Shown here in pieces: positions 1 to 8,192 of a stretch of 33,835 bases of DNA. The notes under the pieces were generated by a model, which worked only from the letters and a program-made list of their open reading frames with translations, was not told the DNA's origin and did no database searches. Each line of letters begins with the position of its first letter. Position 1 is the stretch's first letter. The translations under genes and the position numbers were made by a program. This DNA comes from SAR202 cluster bacterium (GTDB taxonomy: Bacteria > Chloroflexota > Dehalococcoidia > Lucifugimonadales > Lucifugimonadaceae): contig VGZT01000025.1 of the NCBI GenBank assembly GCA_016872495.1, forward strand, positions 1-33,835, given 5' to 3'.

Positions 1-176
1 CTCAGCAGGCGAGCGACGACAATGCCGATTCCCACCACCGCGGCGCCATTCGCCGCCACGAACACCACGCCCAACCAACCGCCGATTGAGGCTCCCACAC
101 CGTACAGGACGAACGCAGCAAGGAACACCGTAGCCCGCGTCGATCCTCGGACCGACTGCCTCAACGTACGGCTCAC
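1..176 (-). CDS. Membrane protein, N-terminal part (runs off left edge)
   Basis: Read leftwards from a GTG at 174-176 the frame is open to the window edge. It codes for a short basic N-terminus (SRTLRQSVRGSTRA) followed by long hydrophobic stretches such as VFLAAFVLYGVGASIGGWLG and a second glycine/valine-rich segment, typical of transmembrane helices. Third codon positions are mostly G or C, as in the real genes nearby. No good ribosome binding site is visible; the frame also extends upstream to a TTG near 232, so the start is uncertain. The family cannot be named from about 58 residues; a transporter or other polytopic membrane protein is likely. It is divergent from the kinase relic to the right. 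Confidence 0.45.
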   Translation of the reverse strand, partial: MSRTLRQSVRGSTRATVFLAAFVLYGVGASIGGWLGVVFVAANGAAVVGIGIVVARLL

Positions 177-229
177 GACCGGAATGCCGCTGCAGGACCA
201 GCCACCCCAGGGTCCTGGTTTCAATATGG

Positions 230-1526
230 AATCCCGGGAGGGGATCAAGAACGAACTGGCCCTGATGATGTGGGACTCCGACTGGGAGCGTGCCTGCGGC
301 ACCTGTCTTTCTGAGAGGGGCCCCGATTGCGGCTATGGTGCTGCCCTCCAGGACGCCGGCCGCTCATGGCGAACCGGACATGGCCCTGATGGAGGCGATC
401 TCCGACCAGGTTGCCGTCCACGTGACCAACGCCGAAATCCACGCCGACCTCCAGCGTGAGGTCCGAATAAGGTCTGGCCTCCCCGAAATAGCCAGGGCAA
501 TCACCGGATCACTGGACCCGGTGGCAGTCATGAATGCGTGCGCTGAAACTGCCAGGCCGCTCATACCGTTCGAACGACTGGTCGTTACAGGCTACGATCC
601 GAACAGGCGGGCACTGAATTACGCCTTCGTCTGTGGGACGACCGTTCCTGGCCTGGAACAGGGCCAGGAGTTTCCGATCGATGACTCGACCCCAAAGTCC
701 GTCTGGAAGGCCGTACCGGTCTTGTCCTGTCCCAGGATTCCGAGACCGATGGCCCCCGGCAGCCGGGGCGAATAGCAAGCGCACGGGCAGGCCTGTTTTC
801 GTTTCTCGCCGTCCCGCTCATCTCGCTCGGCGAGGTCCGGGGCACGCTCAATTTTGAGTCGGCGCAGGCCAATACCTACACCAGCGAACATCTCGACCTG
901 GCAACGCAGGTCGCAGCGCGCACTGCTGGCGCCACGGCCAGTGCACGGGCGCACGCAGCGCTGTGAAGCGAGGCCGAACGACAGGCAAGACAGCTCCGTG
1001 GGCTGGAAGAACTCAGGGTCCAGTTCCTGGGAATGGTCTCGCACGAACTCAAGACACCTTTGGCCACGATCCGCGTCGCGCGCGACCTTCTCGGCCACAT
1101 GTCACCAGCCGAGTCGGGGTCGGTGTACTACCCGAAGACGGTCATAGCATGGCCAATGGTGTCGAGCGGCTCGAGCCGCTGATTGCGCATGTCCTCGACT
1201 TGACCGCACATGGGTGCCGGTGAGGCCGTTGATCGACCAGGCGGTCGAGCTCGTGTCGCGTCTCTTAGAGCAGATGCCGCAGGCGGTGAGCATTCACTGC
1301 CCGAACGTGGCCCATCGACCTGCGTGGACCAAGAAGGGTCGAACAGGTCCTGTGGAACCTGCTAAACAACGCTCACGGGTATTCGCACGCCGGCTCCGCG
1401 GTCACGATCGAGGCCCGCATCAACACCGACCAGGTCGAGGTACGCGTGTCAGCTTCCGGCAATCGCATCCCGGAGGCCGACCTGCCGCACCTCTTTCAGC
1501 CTTCGGAATCCCCTACTTCTTCCTGA
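230..1526 (+). pseudogene. Decayed GAF-HisKA sensor histidine kinase
   Basis: Homology to a GAF/histidine kinase can be followed only by changing frame. Frame 2 (about 290-715) gives the end of one GAF domain (DMALMEAISDQVAVHVTNAE) and the start of another. Frame 1 (about 720-1140) continues with GLFSFLAVPLISLGEVRGTL, then the HisKA H-box QFLGMVSHELKTPLATI with the phospho-acceptor His codon at 1042-1044. An in-frame TGA at 964-966 sits where Arg would be expected. Frames 3 and 2 carry the dimerisation helix (MANGVERLEPLIAHVLDLT), and frame 3 (about 1330-1526) carries the N-box (VEQVLWNLLNNAHGYS). The ATP-binding domain stops after LPHLFQP, so its G boxes are missing. With several frameshifts, one stop and a truncated end it cannot make a working kinase. 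Its 3' end overlaps the convergent aldolase gene by 14 nt. Confidence 0.82.
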
Positions 1527-2283
1527 GATCCCGCACGATCGAGCGACAGGCCTGCATGTAGATCACCGCGTCGACGTTGATCGACAGGTACTGCACGCCG
1601 ATGCTCAGCAGCCAGCGGCCCATCTCGACGTCCTTGGCGTACGATCCGACCGCCTTCCCCGCCGCGCGCGCCTTCGCGGCGGCCGTCTTCAGCGCCGTCG
1701 CCACCTTCTCGTGGGTGACCTGGCCGGGTATCCCGAGCGACTGCGAGATGTCGTACGGGCCGAGGAAGTAAACGTCAATACCAGGGACGGTCATGATCTG
1801 GTCCAGGTTGTCGAGCCCTCGTTTCCCTTCGATGTGGACGACAACCGTCGTCTCGGCGTTCTGCCGGTCCGTGTGCCCCTTGCCGTCGGCCGCAAAGTAG
1901 TCGCCTGCGCGGGTGAAGATCGACAGTCCCCGCTCCCCCATCGGCGCGTACTTGGCGCCGTGCACCGCGTGCTTCGCGTCGTCAATCGTGTTGATCTGTG
2001 GGATCTGCACGCCGTGGGAGCCGATGTCCAGGGCTCTGAGGATCAGGCGCTCGTCGTTCTCGCCGACCCGTACGATCGGGGCGACACCTCCGCTGTCGGC
2101 CGCGATGCACATGTCCTGGGCCGACTCCATGCCGATCGGACCGTGCTCGCTGTCGATGATCAGGAAGTCCATTCCTGCGTGACCGAGCGCTTCGACCATC
2201 GGCATCGAAGGAACGATACAGAAGGGCCCGACGACCGTTTCGCCCGCCTTCAGTCGTTCCTTGAGCTTGCCTCGGTTTGCCAT
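1513..2283 (-). CDS. HpcH/HpaI-family class II aldolase
   Basis: 256 residues, the usual length for HpcH/HpaI aldolases (2,4-dihydroxyhept-2-ene-1,7-dioate, 2-keto-3-deoxyglucarate and related aldolases). These cleave 2-keto-3-deoxy or 4-hydroxy-2-oxo acids to pyruvate and an aldehyde using a divalent metal. Visible motifs are the catalytic-His segment DSEHGP near residue 47, the arginine in IVRVGEND near 73, the metal-binding Glu in VVVHIEGKRG, and the metal-binding Asp in YFLGPYDIS, which stands where GPSDLS is usual. The ATG at 2283 has a GGAGGG about 11 nt upstream. It is divergent from the metallo-hydrolase gene. The family is secure; the substrate is not determinable. Members of this fold in environmental Chloroflexota are heavily expanded, so a nonstandard substrate is possible. 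Confidence 0.88.
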   Translation of the reverse strand: MANRGKLKERLKAGETVVGPFCIVPSMPMVEALGHAGMDFLIIDSEHGPIGMESAQDMCIAADSGGVAPIVRVGENDERLILRALDIGSHGVQIPQINTIDDAKHAVHGAKYAPMGERGLSIFTRAGDYFAADGKGHTDRQNAETTVVVHIEGKRGLDNLDQIMTVPGIDVYFLGPYDISQSLGIPGQVTHEKVATALKTAAAKARAAGKAVGSYAKDVEMGRWLLSIGVQYLSINVDAVIYMQACRSIVRDLRKK

Positions 2284-2387
2284 CTGGTGAAATGCCCTCC
2301 GGATTTCTTGCCTCGCAGACGCCAGAGTTTACCTTGCGACGCCGCGGCTCGACGGCCTCGCGCGCCGGGCTGCGAGAATGGACGCCC

Positions 2388-3263
2388 ATGAACATGAATC
2401 ATAAGAGCAGCCTGATCTTCCTCGGCACCGGCACGTCGGAAGGCGTGCCTCGTGTCAGTTGCCTCACGCGTGACCCGGTGACCTGCGAAAACTGCGCCTC
2501 TGCGGTTGTTCCGGGATCACGAAATCGAAGGCGTAACACATCGTTGCTGCTGCGCTACGCGCACCCCGACGGTCGCACCCGCAACATCGTGATCGATACG
2601 GGCAAGTTCTTCTGGCACTCGGCGATCGAATGGTTCCCGAAGTTCAAGGTGCCCACGATCGATGCCGTGGTCCTGACGCACGCCCACGTGGACGCGTCGG
2701 GCGGGCTGGATGATCTGCGCGACTGGACCAATAACGTGCAGCGAAGCATCCCGATCTTCGTGCGCCGGCTCGACATGGACGCGCTGAGCAAGATCTTCTT
2801 TTACCTGGTCGACACCAGCAAGGCGACAGGGGGAGGCGGGGTTTCCAGGCTTGCGTTCACCTACATCGGCGACGAGCCGTTCGAGGTCGAAGGCCTGAAG
2901 TTCACGCCACTTCCTGTCTGGCACGGCCGGCCGAACACGGCTTTCGGTTACCGGTTCGGGGACGTCGCGTACCTTTCCGACGTCTCCGAAATCCCGGAGA
3001 CGACCGCAAAGCTGATCGAGGGGACGAAGCTCCTGATTCTCGACGCCCTTCGCCCGAACCGGCCGCACCGCTCACACTTCACGCTTGAGCAGGCGATCGA
3101 TCAGATCCGAATCTTCCGGCCGGAACGGACGCTGCTGGTCGATATGACCCACGACTACAACCACGAACGGACCAACGTGGAGTTATCGAAGCTGAAGGCT
3201 TCCGACGGTATCGACGTCCAGCTCGCCTACGACGGGCAACTCGTGGAGGCGCTTGACCTCTAG
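2388..3263 (+). CDS. PhnP-like metallo-beta-lactamase-fold hydrolase
   Basis: 291 residues from the ATG at 2388; another ATG lies two codons later. The protein opens with SSLIFLGTGTSEGVPRVSC, typical of the PhnP/RNase Z-like branch of the MBL fold. The metal-binding motif reads LTHAHVDASGGLDDLRDW, so the usual HxHxDH is HAHVDA with the last His replaced by Ala. Further ligands are in PVWHGRP, AYLSDVSE (Asp) and the late His of RSHFT. PhnP is a cyclic phosphodiesterase, but the HxHxDA variant resembles plant, fungal and bacterial relatives of unknown function, so only hydrolase or phosphodiesterase is proposed. It is the only rightward gene in this catabolic island, divergent from the aldolase and ending 10 nt from the convergent RraA-like gene. 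Confidence 0.8.
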   Translation: MNMNHKSSLIFLGTGTSEGVPRVSCLTRDPVTCENCASAVVPGSRNRRRNTSLLLRYAHPDGRTRNIVIDTGKFFWHSAIEWFPKFKVPTIDAVVLTHAHVDASGGLDDLRDWTNNVQRSIPIFVRRLDMDALSKIFFYLVDTSKATGGGGVSRLAFTYIGDEPFEVEGLKFTPLPVWHGRPNTAFGYRFGDVAYLSDVSEIPETTAKLIEGTKLLILDALRPNRPHRSHFTLEQAIDQIRIFRPERTLLVDMTHDYNHERTNVELSKLKASDGIDVQLAYDGQLVEALDL

Positions 3264-3273
3264 CACCCTCGGC

Positions 3274-4011
3274 CTATTGCCTGGCCTTCCATGCCCGGTA
3301 CAGCTTGAACGTCTCCTCGTCCGGCGGGTAGTACTTCCCTGGTGACAGGTTCTCGGAGTCGAGGCGTTGCCTGATCCACTCCTCGAGGTCGTCGTACTCG
3401 ATCGCCTTGGTGGCGATGTCCCGGGCGGCGGCGCGTGGGATAACGACGACGCCGTCGTTGTCGCCGACCAGGTAATCGCCGGGGCGTACAAGGATGCCAT
3501 CGACGGTGACTGCCCCGTTGGTCTCATAGGGCACACCAACGGTGGTTCCCAGATTCGAGGTCATATCCAGGCCGAAGATTTTCAGTCCGTAGTTCCCGAC
3601 GACGTGCATGTCACGCACGCCACCGTCGCACACCAGGCCCTCAACCTTCTTCTGCTTCAGGCGCAGGAACTTGATATCGCCGCCGATCGACATCAGCTTT
3701 GACTGCATCGACTCCATGACGATCACGTCGTCCGGGCCGGCCAGTTCAAACGCGGCGTACTCAGGAGACGCCTCGCGGGCCGGCTTCTCGGCCACCGCGT
3801 CCGGGCGGGCGGGTACGAACCTCACGGTGATGGCCCTGCCGACAAGCCGCTGCCCGGGCGTCAGGTTCTTGACCCGCGGCATGTACACGTAGCCGGGCGC
3901 GAAACCGTTGCGCGCCAGCGTGTCAACGACCGCGGTCGAGTTGACCTTGCGCAGCTTTGCGAGCGTCCCCGCATCTAGGACATGATCGGGTGTCTTCAGT
4001 ACTGGCGGCAT
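3274..4011 (-). CDS. RraA-family protein (HMG/CHA aldolase-like), copy 1
   Basis: 245 residues. The RraA fold includes the RNase E inhibitor RraA and class II 4-hydroxy-4-methyl-2-oxoglutarate/4-carboxy-4-hydroxy-2-oxoadipate aldolases. The diagnostic motif is GLVCDGGVRD, carrying the Arg and Asp of the metal and substrate site, followed by VGDNDGVVVIP. A C-terminal extension (SPGKYYPPDEETFKLYRAWK) is shared with the second RraA-like protein at 23533-24300 and goes beyond minimal RraA. The ATG has AGGAAG just upstream. It follows the M20 peptidase gene on the same strand with a 74 nt gap, suggesting co-transcription with SDR2-SDR1-M20. An aldolase or decarboxylase role in catabolism is more plausible than RNase inhibition, but this is inference. 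Such proteins are often mislabelled as demethylmenaquinone methyltransferase. Confidence 0.85.
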   Translation of the reverse strand: MPPVLKTPDHVLDAGTLAKLRKVNSTAVVDTLARNGFAPGYVYMPRVKNLTPGQRLVGRAITVRFVPARPDAVAEKPAREASPEYAAFELAGPDDVIVMESMQSKLMSIGGDIKFLRLKQKKVEGLVCDGGVRDMHVVGNYGLKIFGLDMTSNLGTTVGVPYETNGAVTVDGILVRPGDYLVGDNDGVVVIPRAAARDIATKAIEYDDLEEWIRQRLDSENLSPGKYYPPDEETFKLYRAWKARQ

Positions 4012-4085
4012 GATCTTCCTGTCTGGCCAGAGCCCGTGGGTCCGAGCGCCGGATTATACGAGGGCGAGGCTACGTACTCGAAAGG

Positions 4086-5465
4086 CTATCCCGGCCCCTG
4101 CTCGCCAAAGCGCTCCATGATCAGGGCGGCCTGCTTCGCGCCCAGCAAGAAATCCTCAACCGTTATGTTCTCGTTCGGGGCGTGGATCTTGTGCGACGGG
4201 TGATCGACGCCCGACGTAGCGATCGGCATCCCAAGCGTAACCGCGAAGTCGTACATCGGCCCCGTGCCCGCCATGCTGGGTTGAATAACCGGCTTGCGGC
4301 CGTAGATCTCGGTGGCCGTATCCGCCACCAGCTTCACCCAGGGCGATTCGATCGGCGTCCTGGCGGGAATGACACCGGTCGCGCCCTCGATCTCGATGTC
4401 CTTGAACCCGTTCTTGTCCAGGTGAGCGCGCAGCTTGCGGAGAATGTCGTCGGGCCGCTGCTCAGGCACCAGCCTGAAGTCCATCCCGGCCGATGCCTCG
4501 GCCGGCAGCACGGTCTTCATGCCTGCCCCGTTGTAGCCGCTGATGATGCCATTGATAGTTGCGGTCGGATCAAACAGGTGCCGCTTTCGCAACGGCAGCC
4601 CCTTGCCACCCATGAGTTCCTTCGTCCCGAAGGTCTTCTTCCACTCCTCGGTCTCATCCGGCAGCGCTGCCAGCGCGTCGTCTTCAGCCTTCGTGGCCGG
4701 GCGAATGGCGTCGTAGAACCCATCGATCAGCACACGGCCGTCATCTCCCCGTATCGTGCTCAGGGCGTGCACCAGCCGCCACGTCGCAGACGGCAGGATG
4801 GTGCCGTACGACGAGTGAGCGTCGCCTGTGAGGCGCCTCACGCGCAGCTTGAGCGTCAGGATGCCCTTGAGTCCGAGATACATGACCGGGTCCCCGGAGA
4901 GGTTCCGGCCACCGCCCTCCCAGATACAGACATCGGCCTTGAAGTCGCGTCCACGCTGCTTCACGAGCGCGGGGAGGTTCGGGCTCCCGATCTCTTCTTC
5001 GCCTTCCACGAAGAACTTGATATTCGAGGGCAGCCCACCTCTGACCTCCTGGAACGCCCGCATGGCGGCAAGGCGAGCCGCGACGTTCCCCTTGTCGTCC
5101 GACATCCCGCGCCCGAAGATCCGGTCGCCCTTCCGAACCGGCTCGAACGGCGGCGTCTCCCACAGCTCGAGCGGCTCCGGCGGCTGGACATCGTAGTGCG
5201 TGTACCAGAGCAGGGTGTGCTGCTTGCCCCGCGCGCTGGCACGGGGCCCGGCCGTCGCCGTCCCGAATACGGTCGGCTTACCGCCATTCGGTACCTGGAC
5301 GATCTCGACCTTCATGCCGACGCCCTCGAGCGCCGACTTGACCAGGCCCGGGGCTTTGTCAAAGCCCAGGTTCTGCGCGGAGACGCTCGGCTGGCGCACG
5401 AGCTTCATCAGCATTTCCAGGCTCTCGTCGAGGTGCCGCTCGATATGGGCGTAGATGTCTTTCAT
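4086..5465 (-). CDS. M20-family metallodipeptidase
   Basis: 459 residues from the ATG at 5465, which has AAGGAAC close upstream; the frame stays open further upstream but without homology. The layout is that of dinuclear zinc M20 dipeptidases (CNDP/DapE-like): H90 and D92 in WYTHYDVQP, the bridging Asp in GRGMSDDKGN near 123, the general-base and metal Glu pair in EGEEEIGS near 157-158, a central dimerisation domain, and the C-terminal metal His region GVDHPSHKIHAPNEN. HYDVQPPEPLELW is characteristic of the carnosinase/DUG1-like branch. It probably hydrolyses dipeptides or N-acyl amino acids in the cytoplasm, as no signal peptide is visible. It lies 82 nt after SDR1 and before RraA copy 1 on the same strand. 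Confidence 0.9.
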   Translation of the reverse strand: MKDIYAHIERHLDESLEMLMKLVRQPSVSAQNLGFDKAPGLVKSALEGVGMKVEIVQVPNGGKPTVFGTATAGPRASARGKQHTLLWYTHYDVQPPEPLELWETPPFEPVRKGDRIFGRGMSDDKGNVAARLAAMRAFQEVRGGLPSNIKFFVEGEEEIGSPNLPALVKQRGRDFKADVCIWEGGGRNLSGDPVMYLGLKGILTLKLRVRRLTGDAHSSYGTILPSATWRLVHALSTIRGDDGRVLIDGFYDAIRPATKAEDDALAALPDETEEWKKTFGTKELMGGKGLPLRKRHLFDPTATINGIISGYNGAGMKTVLPAEASAGMDFRLVPEQRPDDILRKLRAHLDKNGFKDIEIEGATGVIPARTPIESPWVKLVADTATEIYGRKPVIQPSMAGTGPMYDFAVTLGMPIATSGVDHPSHKIHAPNENITVEDFLLGAKQAALIMERFGEQGPG

Positions 5466-5547
5466 GTTGTTCCTTGCTCGTCTCGGCTGGTGAAAGGACT
5501 CGGGCCGAAACGTTCGGCCGGCATGATGGCATCGCCGGTCGGTGATG

Positions 5548-6399
5548 TCAGTCCGGTGTGCCGCCGGCCTGCAGGCCGCCGTCGACGAGGATCGTTTCGC
5601 CATTCACGTACGACGAAAGGTCAGATGCCAGGAACAGTGCCATGTTCGCGATGTCGCGCGGTAGTCCGCCACGCCTGGCCGGGATCAGCGGAATCGCGTG
5701 GTCGGCATAGCCCTTGCCCCCGCGATTCGGCTCCTGGTCTGCCGTGAGAACGCGACTATCGATGTATCCCGGCGCGATGCAGTTGGCCGTGATGCCGGTA
5801 CCAGCAAGATCGACCGCCATACTGAGCACGAGCCGGTTCAAGCCGGCCTTGACGATACCGTAGATAGTGTCTTTCGGCCAGGCGCGGAAGCTGTGGACGC
5901 TCGAGATGCTGATGATCCTTCCACCGCCGCCTTGCTTCACCATCTCGTTGGCCGCTCGCTTGGCGCAGAAAACATAGCCCTTCAACGCGTGACCGATCTG
6001 GTGGTCCCAGTCGGCCTCCTCGAGCTCGGAAAACGGGGTCATTTGCGCCCGCACGGCGTTGTTGACCAGGATGTCGATCCGCCCGTGTTCCTTCAGGAAT
6101 TCGTCGAACATGCGCTCGCGCTGGGCGGAGGCTCCGATGTCGGCCTGGTGCCAGGTGGCCTTCCGGCCCAGCTTCTTCACCGCGGCGAGCGTCTTCTCTG
6201 CCTCGCCGTCCCGTTCGATGTCGTTCACGCCGACGTCCGCCCCGTTCTCCGCAAAAACCCGCGCGATCTCACCACCGATGCCTCGCCGCGCCCCGGTGAC
6301 CAGCGCCTTTTTGCCGGTCAACAAGTTCATGCCGCCGCCGAACAGCCCCTTGCCTGCCGGACGTATCTCGGCCCCGCCAGATTTGCCGCCAAGTACCAT
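5548..6399 (-). CDS. Short-chain dehydrogenase/reductase, copy 1
   Basis: Classical SDR. The NAD(P)-binding glycine motif is ALVTGARRGIGGE, the NNAG-like motif is LVNNAV, and the active site has Ser in ISISSVHS and YGIVK (Tyr and Lys of YxxxK). The C-terminus reads YVNGETILVDGG. The conserved core begins at an ATG at 6330, but the ATG at 6399 has GGGAGG 5 nt upstream and is preferred, giving 283 residues with a 23-residue glycine-rich leader; starting at 6330 would give 260. The cofactor-specifying Asp of VGVNDIERD hints at NAD. It is a tandem paralogue of the next upstream gene with a 43 nt gap. Substrate unknown; 3-oxoacyl-ACP reductase or sugar/polyol dehydrogenase would be default annotations without real support. 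Confidence 0.88.
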   Translation of the reverse strand: MVLGGKSGGAEIRPAGKGLFGGGMNLLTGKKALVTGARRGIGGEIARVFAENGADVGVNDIERDGEAEKTLAAVKKLGRKATWHQADIGASAQRERMFDEFLKEHGRIDILVNNAVRAQMTPFSELEEADWDHQIGHALKGYVFCAKRAANEMVKQGGGGRIISISSVHSFRAWPKDTIYGIVKAGLNRLVLSMAVDLAGTGITANCIAPGYIDSRVLTADQEPNRGGKGYADHAIPLIPARRGGLPRDIANMALFLASDLSSYVNGETILVDGGLQAGGTPD

Positions 6400-6442
6400 C
6401 AGGTCCTCCCGGGTCGCACCGCGGCGACCGCCCAGATCATCC

Positions 6443-7231
6443 CTAGCGCATCTCACCACCGAAGGCGATCATCCCACCGTCGACCAGGATCGTCTCCCCG
6501 TTCACGTAGTCGCCCATGTTCGAGCAGAGGAACAGCATCGCGTTCGCGATATCGCTGGGCAGGCCCCCACGCTGTGATGGCACCCGCGCCTTCAGTTCCG
6601 GCCTCTCGTCGAGGTTGTAGGGAGGCGGGTCAACCTCACCAGCCTTGCTCAGCTGGTTATTGATGGCGCCCGGTGCAATGCAGTTCACGGTGATCCCCGT
6701 CCCCGCCAGGTCGACCGCCAGGCCCATTGCCATGCGCTTCAGGCCCGCCTTCGCGATGCCATATGGAGTCCAGTCCTTCCAGGCCCGGTACGCATGCACG
6801 CTCGCCAGGCTGACGATGCGACCCCCGCCTCCCTGTTTGACCATCTCTCGCGCCGACCGTTGTGCAGCAAAGAAATAGCCCTTGAGCGACAGGTTCATCA
6901 TCCGGTCCCAGTAGGCCTCGTCGGTCTCGAACAGCGGGCGGCTCTGGTCAGGGAATATCGCGTTATTGATCAGGATGTCGATCCGGCCGTGCTGCTTCAC
7001 GAAATCGTCGATCATGCGATCGATCTCAGATACCTTCGAAACGTCGGCTACGTGGACAGTGCCCTTGCGACCCGCCTTCCCGACCATCGACGCAGTCCGG
7101 CGCGTCTCGGCGTCGTCGACGATGTCATTGACGCCGACGTCGGCACCCTCGCGCGCAAACATGACCGCGATCCCCCGGCCGATCCCCTTGCGGGCGCCCG
7201 TAACCAGCGCCTTCTTACCCTCGAGCAACAT
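6443..7231 (-). CDS. Short-chain dehydrogenase/reductase, copy 2
   Basis: 262 residues from an ATG with AGGAGG about 5 nt upstream, a strong start. Motifs: ALVTGARKGIGRG (cofactor glycine loop), ILINNAI, VSLASVHA (catalytic Ser) and YGIAK (catalytic Tyr and Lys), ending YVNGETILVDGG. It is close to copy 1 over its whole length (shared SVHxxRAW, RGGLPxDIANA and LVDGG blocks), so the pair arose by tandem duplication. As the first gene of the leftward run SDR2-SDR1-M20-RraA it is probably next to the promoter. It faces the HIT-family frame across a short interval. Oxidoreductase function is secure; substrate is unknown. Confidence 0.9.
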   Translation of the reverse strand: MLLEGKKALVTGARKGIGRGIAVMFAREGADVGVNDIVDDAETRRTASMVGKAGRKGTVHVADVSKVSEIDRMIDDFVKQHGRIDILINNAIFPDQSRPLFETDEAYWDRMMNLSLKGYFFAAQRSAREMVKQGGGGRIVSLASVHAYRAWKDWTPYGIAKAGLKRMAMGLAVDLAGTGITVNCIAPGAINNQLSKAGEVDPPPYNLDERPELKARVPSQRGGLPSDIANAMLFLCSNMGDYVNGETILVDGGMIAFGGEMR

Positions 7232-7340
7232 GAAAGCCTCCTGAATGTTTGATTGCGTCCGTGAGCCGTGCAATGCTACCGCCAGTCCGATCCCGGACAC
7301 CATCGCTCCAGGCCGTAGAGCCCTCAGGATCGACGCCGCG

Positions 7341-8192
7341 TTGAGCGACCCGTGCCGCTCCCTTGCAATGGTCGCCCGGACCGTTCCGGCAACCATGAAT
7401 CTCCAGGGCGAGGTGTCCCTCGCCTTCCCCGATCACCGCCCGGTCTTCCTCGGGCACGTGCTGCTGATTCCACGCGAGCAGGTACCCACCCTCGCTGATC
7501 TCCCGGAGAACCTGGCTGGACCCCTCCTGTCCAACACACGGCTGCTTGCGCGTGCAGTACAGGCTGCGCTCCCGGCCGATCGGTACTTTGTGACGACCGA
7601 TACGCGCGTCAGCCAGAGTGTTACTCACCTCCACATGCATGTCACGCCCCGCAACAGGGGTGACGGCCTGCGAGGTTTCTTCTGGCCCCGCACGAACTAC
7701 CGCGACCACGGGCACATGACTGAAGTAGGCCAGGCGCTTCGAGCTGCGGCCGTCCGCCTACTCCGCAGCTGGTGCGGTGAGCTTCATGGCGGCCCGAACA
7801 GCCGCGACCGCAAGCTCATCTATTGCTGGAATCCGGTACGCACTCTCCTGGCCGTCGGCCGCGCGCCGCGCGAACACCACCCATGCCTCGGCGACCGTCC
7901 GGCCAGTGGAGCACCGCACGGCGGCCGCGTATGCGCCCATCTGCAGCAGGTGGCGCTCGGCGGCGGCGTGCAGACTCTGGCCCTTGCCGACCGCGTCGGT
8001 CTTGTAGTCGACGATGCAGAGGCTCCCATCCTCGAGCTCGTAGATGAGGTCAATGAAGCCTTCGAGAATCACCGACGCGCCGTCCATTTCGAGGGTGCCA
8101 CTGACGTAGACCTCCCGCCAGGCGCGCCTCGTAGCCGACCTCTTCACGATCTCGTCGCGGGCCACGGCAACGGCCAGTCGCTCGATCTCTGA
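7341..8192 (+). CDS. HIT-family (histidine triad) hydrolase with aberrant C-terminal read-through
   Basis: The frame carries a complete HIT domain: VPATMNLQGEVSLAFPDHRP, GHVLLIPREQVPTLADLP, and the triad VTHLHMHVTPR followed by GDGLRGFFWPR. HIT proteins hydrolyse nucleoside phosphoramidates or transfer nucleotidyl groups. A TTG at 7341 gives the start SDPCRSLAMVART, resembling the usual MSDPCxFCxIV opening but without the second cysteine; ATGs at 7245, 7368 and 7395 are alternatives. No clear ribosome binding site is seen. The domain is finished near 7770, yet the frame stays open to 8192, running antisense through about 430 nt of the addA 3' end. The tail (for example RKLIYCWNPVRTLLAVG) is not HIT-like. 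Either the original stop was lost or this is a decaying gene. Confidence 0.6.
   Translation: MSDPCRSLAMVARTVPATMNLQGEVSLAFPDHRPVFLGHVLLIPREQVPTLADLPENLAGPLLSNTRLLARAVQAALPADRYFVTTDTRVSQSVTHLHMHVTPRNRGDGLRGFFWPRTNYRDHGHMTEVGQALRAAAVRLLRSWCGELHGGPNSRDRKLIYCWNPVRTLLAVGRAPREHHPCLGDRPASGAPHGGRVCAHLQQVALGGGVQTLALADRVGLVVDDAEAPILELVDEVNEAFENHRRAVHFEGATDVDLPPGAPRSRPLHDLVAGHGNGQSLDL

Noticed and set aside
4182-5747. Rightward 521-codon open frame
   Set aside because: It is antisense to the M20 peptidase gene, has no family similarity and arises from high-GC codon bias.
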